Positions 18,730 to 29,320 are shown, counted from the first letter of the stretch. The stretch: DNA of 64,000 nucleotides from Candidatus Fimenecus excrementigallinarum (GCA_018714805.1 DVMW01000024.1:124001-188000), one strand, 5' to 3'. A program made the numbers and translations. Notes: a model not told the origin generated them from the sequence alone.

Positions 18730-19449
18730 ATGCAACTGGTCATTATGGACAATGCCGCCGCCATCGGCGAGGCGGCGGGGAAGCTGTTTGTGGACGCGAT
18801 TAACCAAAAGCCCGACATCGTTTTGGGGCTTGCAACGGGCGCGTCGCCTATCCCGACCTATCAGTATATCTACAAGGCGTACGCGCGCGGCGAGGTCAGC
18901 CTCAAGCACGTCACGACCTACAATCTGGACGAGTACGTCGGCCTGCCGCGGGACGACAAAAACAGCTATTATACCTTCATGCACCGCGAGCTGTTCGACC
19001 ATACCGACATCGAGGAGCAAAACGTGCATTTCCTTGACGGCAACGCCGCCGACGCGGAGGCGGAGTGCGCGCGCTATGACGAGCAGCTCACCAAGGCGGG
19101 CGTCGACATCCAGCTGCTCGGCGTCGGCCGCAACGGCCACATCGGCTTTAACGAGCCGTCCATCTGCTTTACGCGCGGCGCTTTTAAGGTGAAGCTCACC
19201 GAAAGCACCATTGAGGCGAACTCCCAGTATTTCGACGAGAACCCGATGCCGCACTACGCGCTGACCATGGGCGTCGGCTCCATTATGAAGGCGAAAAAGA
19301 TTGTGATGATTGCAACCGGTGCAGCCAAGGCCGACGCGATGGCGGCCATGGTGAAGGGCGAGGTCACCCCGGTCTGCCCGGCGTCGATTCTCCAGTTCCA
19401 CCACGACGTTGTGGTCTACATGGACAAGGAGGCCGCAAGGCTTCTGTAA
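18730..19449 (+). CDS. nagB: Glucosamine-6-phosphate deaminase
   Basis: VLGLATGASPIPTYQYI, VTTYNLDEYVGL, LGVGRNGHIGFNEP. Possible GTG start at 18721. Confidence 0.95.
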   Translation: MQLVIMDNAAAIGEAAGKLFVDAINQKPDIVLGLATGASPIPTYQYIYKAYARGEVSLKHVTTYNLDEYVGLPRDDKNSYYTFMHRELFDHTDIEEQNVHFLDGNAADAEAECARYDEQLTKAGVDIQLLGVGRNGHIGFNEPSICFTRGAFKVKLTESTIEANSQYFDENPMPHYALTMGVGSIMKAKKIVMIATGAAKADAMAAMVKGEVTPVCPASILQFHHDVVVYMDKEAARLL

Positions 19450-19476
19450 AGCAAAAAACTTTACAAAAGAGTTAAA

Positions 19477-19512
19477 AACACCGCGGACGGTTTTTGCCGT
19501 CTGCGGTGTTTT
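19477..19512. terminator. Convergent terminator between nagB and fhs
   Basis: AACACCGCGGACGG...CCGTCTGCGGTGTTTT hairpin. Confidence 0.75.
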
Positions 19513-19531
19513 GCATTCGGTGCGCGGCAGC

Positions 19532-21202
19532 TTAGAACAGCCCGGAAACCACGCCGTCGCCGTCCACGTCGATGCTGCAGGCGGCGGGGACTTTCGGAAG
19601 CCCCGGCATGGTCATGATGTCGCCGGTCAGCGCGACGACGAACCCGGCGCCGGCGGAAAGCCGGACCTCGCGGACCGTCAATGTAAAGCCCTCCGGCTTG
19701 CCAAGCAGCTGCGGGTTGTCCGACAGGGAATACTGCGTTTTGGCGATGCAGACGGGCAGCTTGTCCGCGCCGAGCGCCTCGATGTCGGCAATGGCCTTTT
19801 TCGCCGCCGCGGTAAACGCCACGCCGTCCGCACGGTAAATTTCCCGGGCGATGGTCTCAATCTTTTCGGGGATGGAAAGCGCCGTGTCGTAAAGCGGGCG
19901 GTATTGCGAGGGCTGTTCGTCGATGATGCGGCAGACCTTTTCGGCAAGGTCCTTGCCGCCCTCGCCGCCTTTTGCGAACACCTCGGTCAGCGACACGGGC
20001 GCGTGCATGGCGGCGCAGAACCGTTCAATGGCGGCCACCTCCGCGTCGGTGTCGGTGTGGAAGCGGTTGATGGCGACGACCACCGGCACGCCGTATTTGC
20101 GCATATTTTCCAGATGCGTCTGCAGGTTGACAAGCCCCTTTTCCAGCGCCCCCACATTTTCTGCGCCGAGGTCCGCTTTTGCGACGCCGCCGTTGTATTT
20201 GAGCGCGCGAATCGTCGCGACGAGCACCACGCACGCGGGCTTCAGCCCCGCTGCGCGGCATTTGATGTCGAGGAATTTTTCCGCGCCGAGGTCCGCGCCG
20301 AAGCCCGCCTCGGTAATGCAGTAATCGGCGAGCTTGAGCCCGAGCTTTGTCGCGGTCACGGAGTTGCAGCCGTGCGCGATGTTGGCAAACGGGCCGCCGT
20401 GCATGAGCGCGGGGGTGTTTTCAAGCGTCTGCACAAGGTTCGGCTTAATGGCGTCCTTCAAAAGCGCCGCCATCGCGCCCACGGCCTGCAAGTCGCGCGC
20501 GTAAACCGGCTTGCCGTCGTAGGTGTAGGCGACCAGCATCCGCCCGAGCCTGGCCTTTAAGTCGTCCATGTCGCGGGCAAGGCACAAAATGGCCATGACC
20601 TCGCTCGCGACGGTAATCATGAAGCCGTCCTCGCGCGGGACGCCGTTTCCCTTGCCGCCAAGGCCCACAACGACGCTGCGCAGCGCCCGGTCGTTCATGT
20701 CGAGGCACCGCTTCAAAAGGATGCGCCGCGGGTCAATTTGCAGCGCGTTGCCCTGCTGCAGGTGGTTGTCGAGCATCGCGCACAGCAGGTTGTTCGCCGC
20801 GGTGAGCGCGTGCATATCGCCCGTGAAGTGGAGGTTGATGTCCTCCATGGGCACAACCTGCGCGTAGCCGCCGCCCGCCGCGCCGCCTTTTACGCCGAAC
20901 ACCGGACCCATGGAGGGCTCGCGCAGGGCAATGACGGCGTTTTTGCCGATTTTCTGCATGGCTTCCCCAAGCCCCACGGTCACGGTCGTCTTGCCCTCGC
21001 CCGCCGGCGTCGGGTTGATGGCGGTTACCAAAACGAGCTTGCCGTCCGGGCGGTCCTTGAGCCGCTCGCGCAGGCTAAGCGGCAGCTTGGCCTTATACTT
21101 GCCGTAAAATTCCAGGTCGTCGGCCGCAACGCCGAGACGCGCGGCGATTTCCGCAACAGGCAGCAGCTTGGCTTCCTGGGCGATTTCGATGTCTGAACGC
21201 AT
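19532..21202 (-). CDS. fhs: Formate--tetrahydrofolate ligase
   Basis: [20 protein letters not shown]..., [26 protein letters not shown] upstream of ATG 21202. Confidence 0.96.
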   Translation of the reverse strand: MRSDIEIAQEAKLLPVAEIAARLGVAADDLEFYGKYKAKLPLSLRERLKDRPDGKLVLVTAINPTPAGEGKTTVTVGLGEAMQKIGKNAVIALREPSMGPVFGVKGGAAGGGYAQVVPMEDINLHFTGDMHALTAANNLLCAMLDNHLQQGNALQIDPRRILLKRCLDMNDRALRSVVVGLGGKGNGVPREDGFMITVASEVMAILCLARDMDDLKARLGRMLVAYTYDGKPVYARDLQAVGAMAALLKDAIKPNLVQTLENTPALMHGGPFANIAHGCNSVTATKLGLKLADYCITEAGFGADLGAEKFLDIKCRAAGLKPACVVLVATIRALKYNGGVAKADLGAENVGALEKGLVNLQTHLENMRKYGVPVVVAINRFHTDTDAEVAAIERFCAAMHAPVSLTEVFAKGGEGGKDLAEKVCRIIDEQPSQYRPLYDTALSIPEKIETIAREIYRADGVAFTAAAKKAIADIEALGADKLPVCIAKTQYSLSDNPQLLGKPEGFTLTVREVRLSAGAGFVVALTGDIMTMPGLPKVPAACSIDVDGDGVVSGLF

Positions 21203-21257
21203 AGCGTATCCTCCCTGACTTTTTCGTCCCGGCTTCCGCGGGGAAATGCCTGCTTCC

Positions 21258-21286
21258 ATTATAGCGGAAACCGCGCCGTAAAACAA
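21258..21286 (-). promoter_or_regulatory. Promoter for fhs (TTGTTT-17-TATAAT)
   Basis: Reverse-complement TATAAT at 21258-21263 and TTGTTT at 21281-21286. Confidence 0.6.
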
Positions 21287-21306
21287 GCGTTTTACGGGAT
21301 TTTAAG

Positions 21307-21335
21307 TTGACAACCGAAACGCGGAAAGGTATAAT
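21307..21335 (+). promoter_or_regulatory. Consensus sigma-A promoter for alaS (TTGACA-17-TATAAT)
   Basis: TTGACA 21307-21312, TATAAT 21330-21335. Confidence 0.8.
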
Positions 21336-21426
21336 CGTTTCATCGCTTTTTCCGATACTATAAAACAGGGAAAAGAAAAGCTGAAAAGAAACGCGGCGCG
21401 CCGCGGTTTTAAGGAGCATACGGACG

Positions 21427-24066
21427 ATGGAATGGACAGGTCTTAACGAACTGCGGGAAAAATATCTCGCCTTTTTCGAAAGCAAGGGGCATTTGCGGCT
21501 GCCGAGCTTTTCGCTGGTCCCGCGCGACGACAAAAGCCTGCTGCTTATCAATTCCGGCATGGCGCCGATGAAAAAATACTTCACGGGCGAGGTGACCCCG
21601 CCGCGCAAGCGCGTGACCACCTGCCAGAAGTGCATCCGCACGCCGGACATCGAAAACGTCGGCAAAACCGCGCGCCACGGCACGTATTTTGAGATGCTCG
21701 GCAACTTCTCCTTCGGCGATTACTTCAAAAAAGAGGTTATCCCGTGGGCGTGGGAGTTCTGCACGAAGGTCATGGAAATGGACCCGGAGCGCCTCTACAT
21801 CAGCGTGTACGAGGACGACGACGAGGCGTACGACATTTGGACAAAGACCGTCGGCGTGGACGCGTCGCACATGGTGCGCTTCGGGAAGGCGGACAATTTC
21901 TGGGAGCACGGCGCGGGTCCCTGCGGCCCCTGCTCGGAAATTTATTACGACCGCGGCGAGAAATACGGCTGCGGCAAGCCCGACTGCAAGGTGGGCTGCG
22001 AATGCGACCGGTACATCGAATTCTGGAATCTGGTCTTCACCCAGTTTGAAAACGACGGCGAGGGCAACTATACCCGCCTTGCGCATCCGAACATCGACAC
22101 GGGCATGGGCCTGGAGCGGCTCGCGTGCATTGCGCAGGACGTGGACAACCTGTTCGAGGTCGACACCGTCCAGAATATCATGAAGCACATCATGGAAATC
22201 GCCGGCGTGCGCTACCATGAGGACGCGCGCCGCGACGTGTCCCTGCGCGTCATCACCGACCACGTGCGCAGCACGACGATGATGCTCGGCGACGGCGTCA
22301 TGCCCTCCAACGAGGGCCGCGGCTATGTGCTGCGCCGCCTGCTGCGCCGGGCGGTCCGCCACGGCCGGCTGCTGGGCATTGCGCGCCCGTTCCTTTACGA
22401 GGTTGCCGAAACGGTCATCGGGGAAAACAAGGCTGCGTACCCGGAGCTTGTCGAAAAGCACGACTACATCGTCAGCGTTATCCGGGCGGAGGAGGAAAAT
22501 TTTGCGCGCACGCTCGACGCGGGCGTTCAGCGCTTCCAGAAAATGGCGGATGCGGCGAAGGAGGCGCAGCTTTCCGGCGCGGACGCGTTTTTGCTGTCCG
22601 ATACGTTCGGGTTCCCGCTGGATTTGACGAAGGATTTGCTCGAAGAGCGCGGCATGACGGTGGATGAGGACGAATTTTACCGGCTGGTCGCCGAACAGCG
22701 CGACCGCGCCCGCCGCGCCCACAAGGACGCGGGCAAGGAGGCGTGGCTCGGCTCGGACGACGCGGTCCGCGATTTGCCCGCCACGGAATTTTCGGGCTAT
22801 ACGGCGTTCTCCTGCCCGGCAAGGGTTTTGGCGGTGCTGGCCGACGGCGAGCGCGCCGAAGCGGTCGGCGCGGGCAAGCCGGCCGTCCTGGTGCTGGACA
22901 GAACCGTGTTTTACGGCGAGGGCGGCGGCCAGGAGGGCGACGCCGGCGAGCTTTGCGGCGACGGCTTCACCTTTACCGTGACCAATACCACCAAGACCGC
23001 GCAGGGCGTGTACCTGCACCACGGGAGCTTGACGAAAGGCGCGGAAATCTCCGTCGGCGCCGAGGTGCAGGCTGTGCTTGACGCCGACCGCCGCCGGGCG
23101 ACAATGCGCAACCACACGGCGGCGCACCTTTTGCAGGCGGCGCTGCGCAAGGTGCTCGGCACGCACGTCGAGCAGGCCGGCCAGCTGGTTTCCCCGCGGG
23201 AGATGCGCTTCGACTTTACGCATTTCTCGGCGCTCACGGCCGACGAGCTGCGCGCCGTGGAGGAGGCGGTCAACCGCGCCGTGCTGGACGCGGTGCCGGT
23301 GGAAACGGCGGAAATGCCGCTGGAAAAAGCGAAGGAGCTCGGCGCAATGGCGCTGTTCAGCGAAAAATACGGCGACGTCGTGCGCGTCGTTCAAATTGGC
23401 GACGTCTCTGCGGAGCTTTGCGGCGGTACGCACGTGTCGAACACCGCCGAGCTCGGACTTTTTAAGATAACCTCCGAGTCCTCCGTTGCGGCGGGCGTGC
23501 GGCGCATTACCGCCGTGACGGGCACGGGGATTTTGCAGCACCTTGCGGATACGGAGGCGCTGCTTGCGAAAACGGCGGCGCCGCTGAAGGCGAACGCCCC
23601 GCAGGAGCTGCCCGCGCGCGCCGAGGCGGTTGCGGCGGAGCTCAAGGCCCTTGAAAAAGAGGTCGAAAGATTGCAGGGCGAGCTGAATACGTACAAAACC
23701 GCCGGGCTGCTGGCCGGGGCGGTGGACGTCGACGGCGTGAAGCTTATCGTTTACTACGCCGGCGACGAGACGGCCGAAAACCTGCGCGCGCTCGCCGATA
23801 CGGCGCGCAGCCTTGCCGACAACGCCGTTGCGGTTGTGGCGGGCTCCAATTCCGAAAAGGGGACGGTCACCTTCGCCTGCGCCTGCGCAAAAGAGGCAAT
23901 TGCGCGCGGCGCGCACGCGGGCAGCATTGTCCGCGAGGTCGCCAAGGTCGCCGGGGGCTCCGGCGGCGGCAAGCCCGACATGGCGATGGCGGGCGGCAAG
24001 GACGTTTCCAAGGTGGACGACGCGCTTATGCGTGCGGATGAGATTGTCCGCGCCATGCTCAAATAA
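21427..24066 (+). CDS. alaS: Alanine--tRNA ligase
   Basis: MEWTGLNELREKYLAFFESKGHLRLPSFSLVPRDDKSLLLINSGMAPMK..., editing-domain HTAAHLLQAALRKVLG, CGGTHVSNTAELG, C-terminal GGSGGGKPDMAMAGG. Confidence 0.98.
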   Translation: MEWTGLNELREKYLAFFESKGHLRLPSFSLVPRDDKSLLLINSGMAPMKKYFTGEVTPPRKRVTTCQKCIRTPDIENVGKTARHGTYFEMLGNFSFGDYFKKEVIPWAWEFCTKVMEMDPERLYISVYEDDDEAYDIWTKTVGVDASHMVRFGKADNFWEHGAGPCGPCSEIYYDRGEKYGCGKPDCKVGCECDRYIEFWNLVFTQFENDGEGNYTRLAHPNIDTGMGLERLACIAQDVDNLFEVDTVQNIMKHIMEIAGVRYHEDARRDVSLRVITDHVRSTTMMLGDGVMPSNEGRGYVLRRLLRRAVRHGRLLGIARPFLYEVAETVIGENKAAYPELVEKHDYIVSVIRAEEENFARTLDAGVQRFQKMADAAKEAQLSGADAFLLSDTFGFPLDLTKDLLEERGMTVDEDEFYRLVAEQRDRARRAHKDAGKEAWLGSDDAVRDLPATEFSGYTAFSCPARVLAVLADGERAEAVGAGKPAVLVLDRTVFYGEGGGQEGDAGELCGDGFTFTVTNTTKTAQGVYLHHGSLTKGAEISVGAEVQAVLDADRRRATMRNHTAAHLLQAALRKVLGTHVEQAGQLVSPREMRFDFTHFSALTADELRAVEEAVNRAVLDAVPVETAEMPLEKAKELGAMALFSEKYGDVVRVVQIGDVSAELCGGTHVSNTAELGLFKITSESSVAAGVRRITAVTGTGILQHLADTEALLAKTAAPLKANAPQELPARAEAVAAELKALEKEVERLQGELNTYKTAGLLAGAVDVDGVKLIVYYAGDETAENLRALADTARSLADNAVAVVAGSNSEKGTVTFACACAKEAIARGAHAGSIVREVAKVAGGSGGGKPDMAMAGGKDVSKVDDALMRADEIVRAMLK

Positions 24067-24077
24067 GGAGGAGCCAT

Positions 24078-24413
24078 ATGGACTGCCTGTTTTGCAAAAT
24101 TATCGCGGGGGAAATCCCCTCGAACAAGCTGTATGAGGATGAGCTCTGCTGCGCCTTCTACGACATCGACCCGCAGGCGGATACGCATTTTCTGGTCGTG
24201 CCGAAGACCCACGTCGCGTCCATGGCGGACGTGACCGAGGCGGAAGCGGCGGCCGTTGCGCACATCTTTACGGTCATCCCGAAGCTTTGCAGGGACCTCG
24301 GGCTTTCCGGCTACCGCGTCATCAGCAACTGCGGCCGCAGCGCGGGGCAGACGGTCATGCACCTGCATTTCCACGTGCTGTCCGGCCCCAATCTCGGCGC
24401 CCGGCTCGTCTGA
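24078..24413 (+). CDS. HIT family nucleotide-binding protein
   Basis: MDCLFCKIIAGEIPSNKLYEDE ... GQTVMHLHFHVL (HxHxH triad). Confidence 0.95.
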   Translation: MDCLFCKIIAGEIPSNKLYEDELCCAFYDIDPQADTHFLVVPKTHVASMADVTEAEAAAVAHIFTVIPKLCRDLGLSGYRVISNCGRSAGQTVMHLHFHVLSGPNLGARLV

Positions 24414-26605
24414 TGGTCCGGCCGTTCTGCGTTATCGGCTTTTCCATGCTGTTTACGCTGTTCGTACTCGGTACGGACGCGTCTGCGAAGGCGGTGGGTG
24501 CGGTGCTTTGCGCCGCGCTCATCGCCTTTGCGCTTTCCCTGGCGTTTCGCGCTTCCCGGCGCGACCGGACGCTGCCGACCGCCTTTGCCGCCGTGGCGCT
24601 TTCGGCGCTGCTGCTGTTTGCGGCCGCCGCAAGGCAGGCCAAGACGGCGGCGTTTTTTGACGGGCGGGAAATGCAGGTGCGCGGCGTGCTTGCCGAGCTG
24701 CCCTTTAGGGAGGACGGCCGGTACTATTACGTCCTGCGGCTGGACACGGCGAACGGGACGCGGTGCAGCGAGCAGCTGCGCCTTGTGACAAACGCGCCGC
24801 TCGATTTGACGCCGGCGGACCGCATTACGTGTACGGCCGAGACCTTTCTGCTCGGCGGCGGCAGCGACGAGGTGCTCGAATATTACCGCACCGGGGGCCT
24901 CACGGTCGGCGCGTACCCGGTCGGGGCGGTAACCATTGAGCCCGGCGTGCGCACCGACCTTTCCGGACGCATTCTGCAGCTGCGCGAGCGCCTGACGAAC
25001 GCGCTTTTGTCGGCGCTGCCGGGCGACAACGGCGCGCTGCTCGCGGCCATTGCGTTCGGCTCGGACGACGCGCTGCCCGGCCGGGTCAACAACGCCTTCC
25101 GGGCGGTGGGCGTCTCCCACATCCTCGTCGTTTCCGGCCTGCACCTGACCGTGTGGACGATGCTGCTGTTCGCCGTGTTCCGCCAGCTCGGGCTGCGCCG
25201 CCGGCTTTCCGCCGCGGTCGGGATTGGCTTCGTCTGCTTCTTTACGGTCCTAACCGGCGGCGCGCCGTCCATCCTGCGTGCGGCGGTCATGCTCTGTATG
25301 GTCTATGCCGCCGAGTTTTTCAAGCGGGAATCCGACGCGTTCAACGCCATCGGGCTTGCGCTGACGGGTATGCTCGCCGTCAACCCCTATGCCGCGCGGT
25401 CGCTGTCGCTGCTGCTCTCCGTGTTTGCGACGCTGGGCATCCTGCTGTGCGCGGAACCGCTGACCAAGGCGCTGTCCCGGCCGTTCTCCCGGGTTTCCTT
25501 CCCGGCGGCGCGGCGGCTGCTTTCGGCGCTCGCCTCCGCCGTCGCGGTCACGGCGTCCGCCGGCGTTTTTACGCTGCCCGTGCAGCTCTGGGCCGTCGGC
25601 AGCCTGTCGCTCGCGACGCTGCCTGCGAACCTTTTGATGCTGACGGCGGGCAACGCCGCGATGGTGCTCGGGTCTTTGGGCGGGGCGCTGGCGCAGGTCG
25701 GCGTGCTGGACGCGCCGGTGCTGTTCCTTGCCGGCCAGACCGCGCGGTATATGATTGCCGGCGCCGAAGCGCTCTGCGGCCTGCCGGGCGTGCTGATGCC
25801 CATCGGGTCCGATTTTTCCAAGCTCCTTTTGGCGCTCGCCTTTTTCGGTGCGGCCGCCGTTTTGCTGCTGCGCCGTCCGAACAAGCGCGCCGTGCAGGTC
25901 TGCGCGGGTCTTTTGTGCGGCGTGTTTCTCGTCGGCAATATCGGGATGTCCCTGCACACGCGCGGCGTCCTCCGGCTGGCGGTCGCGTCCGTCGGCGACG
26001 GCGCGGGGATTGTGCTGTCCTGCCGGGGCGAGACCGTCGTGCTCGGCTGCGGCGGGGACTACTTTGCGGATTCGGAAATTTATGCTATACTGTCTAAGTA
26101 CGGCGCGACCGGCATCGACGCGCTGGTGCTGCCGGGCGGCGGGACGCACGTTTCGTCCGGCGCGGTGCCCCTCGGCGAGCGCCTGCCGGTGCGCACGCTC
26201 TACTACGCGCCCGAGCTCGACGCCGAAACGCTGCCCGTGGGCGAAGAAAAGGTTCCCGTCACCCGCAGCGTTCTGCGCTTTGCGGACGATACGCTGACTG
26301 TAGCGGTGCAGGCGGCGGGCGCGTACCGGTATGCGGAGATTTTGTACGGCGGGTTTCGCGCCATCGTCTCCTTTACGCCGGAAAACGACTTCCGGGGCGA
26401 CGCGGCGGCGCTGCTTATCTGCGCCGGGGAAATGTCGAAAAATACCGACGCCGCCGATTTCTCGCTGACCGTTTTGTCCACGGCGGACAGTGCGGACGCC
26501 GATTTTCCCGCCCTGCGAAGCGGCACGGTCTGCACCACGGCCGAAAACGGGAGCATCTCCGTGCTCGTTTACCCGGACGGCGCGTTTGAATACGAAAGGA
26601 TGTAA
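24413..26605 (+). CDS. comEC: ComEC/Rec2-family DNA uptake channel with degenerate C-terminal metallo-beta-lactamase domain
   Basis: ComEC competence-domain motifs ALLAAIAFGSDDALPGRVNNAFRAVGVSHILVVSGLHLTVW, FTVLTGGAPSILRAAVM; start ATG overlaps HIT stop (TGATG); followed by holA. Confidence 0.9.
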   Translation: MVRPFCVIGFSMLFTLFVLGTDASAKAVGAVLCAALIAFALSLAFRASRRDRTLPTAFAAVALSALLLFAAAARQAKTAAFFDGREMQVRGVLAELPFREDGRYYYVLRLDTANGTRCSEQLRLVTNAPLDLTPADRITCTAETFLLGGGSDEVLEYYRTGGLTVGAYPVGAVTIEPGVRTDLSGRILQLRERLTNALLSALPGDNGALLAAIAFGSDDALPGRVNNAFRAVGVSHILVVSGLHLTVWTMLLFAVFRQLGLRRRLSAAVGIGFVCFFTVLTGGAPSILRAAVMLCMVYAAEFFKRESDAFNAIGLALTGMLAVNPYAARSLSLLLSVFATLGILLCAEPLTKALSRPFSRVSFPAARRLLSALASAVAVTASAGVFTLPVQLWAVGSLSLATLPANLLMLTAGNAAMVLGSLGGALAQVGVLDAPVLFLAGQTARYMIAGAEALCGLPGVLMPIGSDFSKLLLALAFFGAAAVLLLRRPNKRAVQVCAGLLCGVFLVGNIGMSLHTRGVLRLAVASVGDGAGIVLSCRGETVVLGCGGDYFADSEIYAILSKYGATGIDALVLPGGGTHVSSGAVPLGERLPVRTLYYAPELDAETLPVGEEKVPVTRSVLRFADDTLTVAVQAAGAYRYAEILYGGFRAIVSFTPENDFRGDAAALLICAGEMSKNTDAADFSLTVLSTADSADADFPALRSGTVCTTAENGSISVLVYPDGAFEYERM

Positions 26606-26609
26606 AGCC

Positions 26610-27665
26610 ATGCCTGCCTTATCGCCTGTCCAACTGCATAAGCAGCTCAAAAGCGGCGACTTTGCGCGCGTATACCTGTTTTACGGCGAGGAAAGCTATT
26701 TGAAGCAGGTGTACGCCGACCGCCTGGCGCGCGCGTGCGTGACGCCCGGCATGGAGGGCTTCAACCACAAAAAATACGACGCGACCGACGGCGCGCCGTT
26801 TTCCGAGGTGCTCGACGCCGCCGAAACGCTGCCCGCTTTTGGCGGGTATATGTGCGTCGTGGCGTGCGACTACGCGCTCGACAGCCTTTCCGCCTCCGAC
26901 AAAGCGCGGCTGGACGCCTACCTTGCGGACCCGAACGAAAACGCCGTACTGCTTTTTTGGCAGGACGAAGTTCGCGTCGACCCCAAAAAAAGCGCCAAGT
27001 GGCGTGGGATACTGGAGGCGGTTTCCAAATGCGGCACCGCCGTCGCCTTCGACCGGCTCGATATGCCGTCGCTTACCAAAACCCTGCGCGACGGGGCGGC
27101 AAAGCGCGGCTGTGCGCTGGACGCCGCCCAGGCGCGGTATCTGGCGGAGACCGTCGGCAACGACCTCCATCGCCTGCTCGGCGAGCTTGAAAAGCTGTGC
27201 GCCTATAAGCAGGGGGGCGGAGAAATTTCCAAGGCGGACATCGACGCGGTCGTGACACGCTCGCTGGAGGCGAATGTGTTCGATTTAACGCGCGCGCTTT
27301 CCGCCGGCAACTGCGCGCGGGCGCTCTCGGTGCTCGAAAAGCTTTTGCAGGACAAGGAAAAGCCGGAGCTCATTCTCGGGACGATTGTCGGCGCGTACGT
27401 CGATATGTACCGGGTCAAGCTGGCGCTGGAGGCGGGGGAGCAGAGCACGGCGCCCGCGAAGTTTTTCCAATATAAGGGGCGGGAGTTCCGCCTGCGCAAC
27501 GCCGCGCGGGATGCGAACGCGCTGCCGGCGGACGCGCTGCGGCGCGCGCTGGATTTGTGTACGGCGGCGGACCGCGCGCTCAAGACCGGCGGCGCGCCCG
27601 CCTCGCTCGTGCTCGAGCGGCTGCTTGTGCAGCTGGCGGCGCTGTTTGCGGGGAAACGGCGATGA
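26610..27665 (+). CDS. holA: DNA polymerase III subunit delta
   Basis: LKSGDFARVYLFYGEESYLKQVYADRLARA ... VFDLTRALSAGNCARALSVLEKLL; holA commonly follows comEC. Confidence 0.93.
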   Translation: MPALSPVQLHKQLKSGDFARVYLFYGEESYLKQVYADRLARACVTPGMEGFNHKKYDATDGAPFSEVLDAAETLPAFGGYMCVVACDYALDSLSASDKARLDAYLADPNENAVLLFWQDEVRVDPKKSAKWRGILEAVSKCGTAVAFDRLDMPSLTKTLRDGAAKRGCALDAAQARYLAETVGNDLHRLLGELEKLCAYKQGGGEISKADIDAVVTRSLEANVFDLTRALSAGNCARALSVLEKLLQDKEKPELILGTIVGAYVDMYRVKLALEAGEQSTAPAKFFQYKGREFRLRNAARDANALPADALRRALDLCTAADRALKTGGAPASLVLERLLVQLAALFAGKRR

Positions 27666-28264
27666 TTCGGCTGAAGCAGGCCGTCATTGTCGAGGGGAAA
27701 TATGACAAGCACCGCCTTTCTGCGGTTTTGGACGCCCTGATTCTCACGACCGACGGCTTCGGTATTTTCAAGGATACGGAAAAGCAAAGGCTTTTGCGCC
27801 GCCTCGCGGCGGAGCGCGGCCTCGTGGTGCTGACGGACAGCGACGCGGCGGGGTTCGTTATCCGCAATTTTTTAAACGGCATCGTCCCGGCAAACCGCGT
27901 GACGCACGTGTATATCCCCGACGTGTTCGGCAAGGAGCGCCGCAAGGCCGCGCCGTCGAAGGAGGGCAAGCTCGGCGTCGAAGGGATGCGCACCGACGTG
28001 CTTTTGGAGGCGTTTCGCAAGGCGGGGCTGACCGCCGACGAAACGGCCGGCACGCCGCAGCGCGCCGTCACCAAGACCGACCTGTACCTCGACGGACTTT
28101 CCGGCGGCCCGGACAGCGCCGAAAAACGCCGCCGGCTGCTTGCCGCGCTCGATTTGCCGGCGCATATGCAGGCGAACGCGATGCTCGGCGTGCTCAACAC
28201 GCTGTTTACATACGATGAATACCGAAAGACGATAGAGGACCTGCAGGCGGAGGGACGGCTATGA
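27662..28264 (+). CDS. rnmV: Ribonuclease M5 (5S rRNA maturation)
   Basis: TOPRIM domain AVIVEGKYDKHRLSAVLDALILTTDGFGIF ... GLVVLTDSDAAGFVIRN. Confidence 0.92.
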   Translation: MIRLKQAVIVEGKYDKHRLSAVLDALILTTDGFGIFKDTEKQRLLRRLAAERGLVVLTDSDAAGFVIRNFLNGIVPANRVTHVYIPDVFGKERRKAAPSKEGKLGVEGMRTDVLLEAFRKAGLTADETAGTPQRAVTKTDLYLDGLSGGPDSAEKRRRLLAALDLPAHMQANAMLGVLNTLFTYDEYRKTIEDLQAEGRL

Positions 28265-29268
28265 ATTTGCTTGTGCTGGCAACGGGCGGCACCATCGGCA
28301 GCGCGGCGGGGGCGGGCGGCATAGACGCCGACGGCAGCCGGACGCCGCTGCTTTTGCAAATGTACCGCGCGCGGTACGGCGGCGACGTGCGCTTTACGCC
28401 CCGGCAGATTTGCACGCTGCTGTCCGAAAATGCCGACCGCGCGTTTTATGAAACGCTGCTGGCCGCCCTGTTCGCGGCAATGGCGGAGCCGTTCGACGGC
28501 GTTATCGTCCTGCACGGGACGGACACGCTGCCGTTTACCGCATCGCTCGCCGCCATGGCCTGCCGCCATTTTACAAAGCCCGTCTGCTTTGTGTCGTCGG
28601 TCTTCGAGCTTTGCGACCCGCGGGAAAACGGCGTTTCCAACCTGCGCGCGGCGGTGCGGTATATCGAGGCGGGCGGCGCCGGCTTTGTCGTCCCGTTCGG
28701 ACAGGCGGGCGGGGAATGCCGCGTTCATCTTGCGACCCGGCTTTTGGAGGCCGACCCCTTTACGGACGATTTCGCCTCGGCGGGCGCGCCGGCTGCGGTG
28801 GTTGCCGGCGACGAGGTTCGGTTTGCCCGGTCGGCGGACGTGCCCGACCGTCAGACGCTGCGCCGACCCTTGCCCGCGCTGTTTGCGGCGCCGCCGCGCC
28901 TGCCCGGGCGCGTCGTGCTGCTGCGCTGCTTCCCGGGTATGTGTCCGCAGGCGTCTGCGGTTTCGGCGGATACGGCGGCGGTGCTTTTGTGGGGCTACCA
29001 TTCCGGCACCGCGCCGCAGCGTCTGACGCGGTTCGTCAAGCAGGTACAGGCGGCGGGCGCTGCCGTTTACCTTGCGCCCGTCAAGCGTGCGCCGAGGCAG
29101 TATGCAAGCACAAACGCGCTGCTGGAAAGCGGCGCTCGCCCGCTGTACGCGTTAAGCGCGCCGGCGGCATATGCACGGCTGCTGCTCGCCTATGCGCAAA
29201 CGGCCGACGCGCCGGAAAGCGCGGCGCAGCGGACGCTCTATTACGAAGAGGTTCCCGCACACAGCTGA
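28261..29268 (+). CDS. Asparaginase family protein
   Basis: LVLATGGTIGSAAG, GVIVLHGTDTLPFTASLAAM; 4-nt overlap with rnmV. Confidence 0.87.
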   Translation: MNLLVLATGGTIGSAAGAGGIDADGSRTPLLLQMYRARYGGDVRFTPRQICTLLSENADRAFYETLLAALFAAMAEPFDGVIVLHGTDTLPFTASLAAMACRHFTKPVCFVSSVFELCDPRENGVSNLRAAVRYIEAGGAGFVVPFGQAGGECRVHLATRLLEADPFTDDFASAGAPAAVVAGDEVRFARSADVPDRQTLRRPLPALFAAPPRLPGRVVLLRCFPGMCPQASAVSADTAAVLLWGYHSGTAPQRLTRFVKQVQAAGAAVYLAPVKRAPRQYASTNALLESGARPLYALSAPAAYARLLLAYAQTADAPESAAQRTLYYEEVPAHS

Positions 29269-29280
29269 AAACAGGCAAAA

Positions 29281-29320
29281 AAACGAACGGCGCCGCCGCT
29301 GGGACGGTGCCGTTCGTTTT
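29281..29320. terminator. Terminator hairpin after asparaginase
   Basis: AAACGAACGGC...GCCGTTCGTTTT. Confidence 0.75.

Noticed and set aside
21336-21426. T-box or other riboswitch in the alaS leader
   Set aside because: Leader is only ~90 nt between the -10 and ATG, with no T-box consensus (TGGNACCGCG) or terminator hairpin visible.
21409-23916. 835-aa minus-strand ORF opposite alaS
   Set aside because: Antisense artefact of codon bias; no SD and no recognisable domain.
24287-24412. Extended N-terminus of the comEC ORF (start at 24287)
   Set aside because: The extension runs through the end of the HIT gene out of frame and is Arg/Pro-rich; ATG 24413 overlapping the HIT stop (TGATG) is the natural coupled start.
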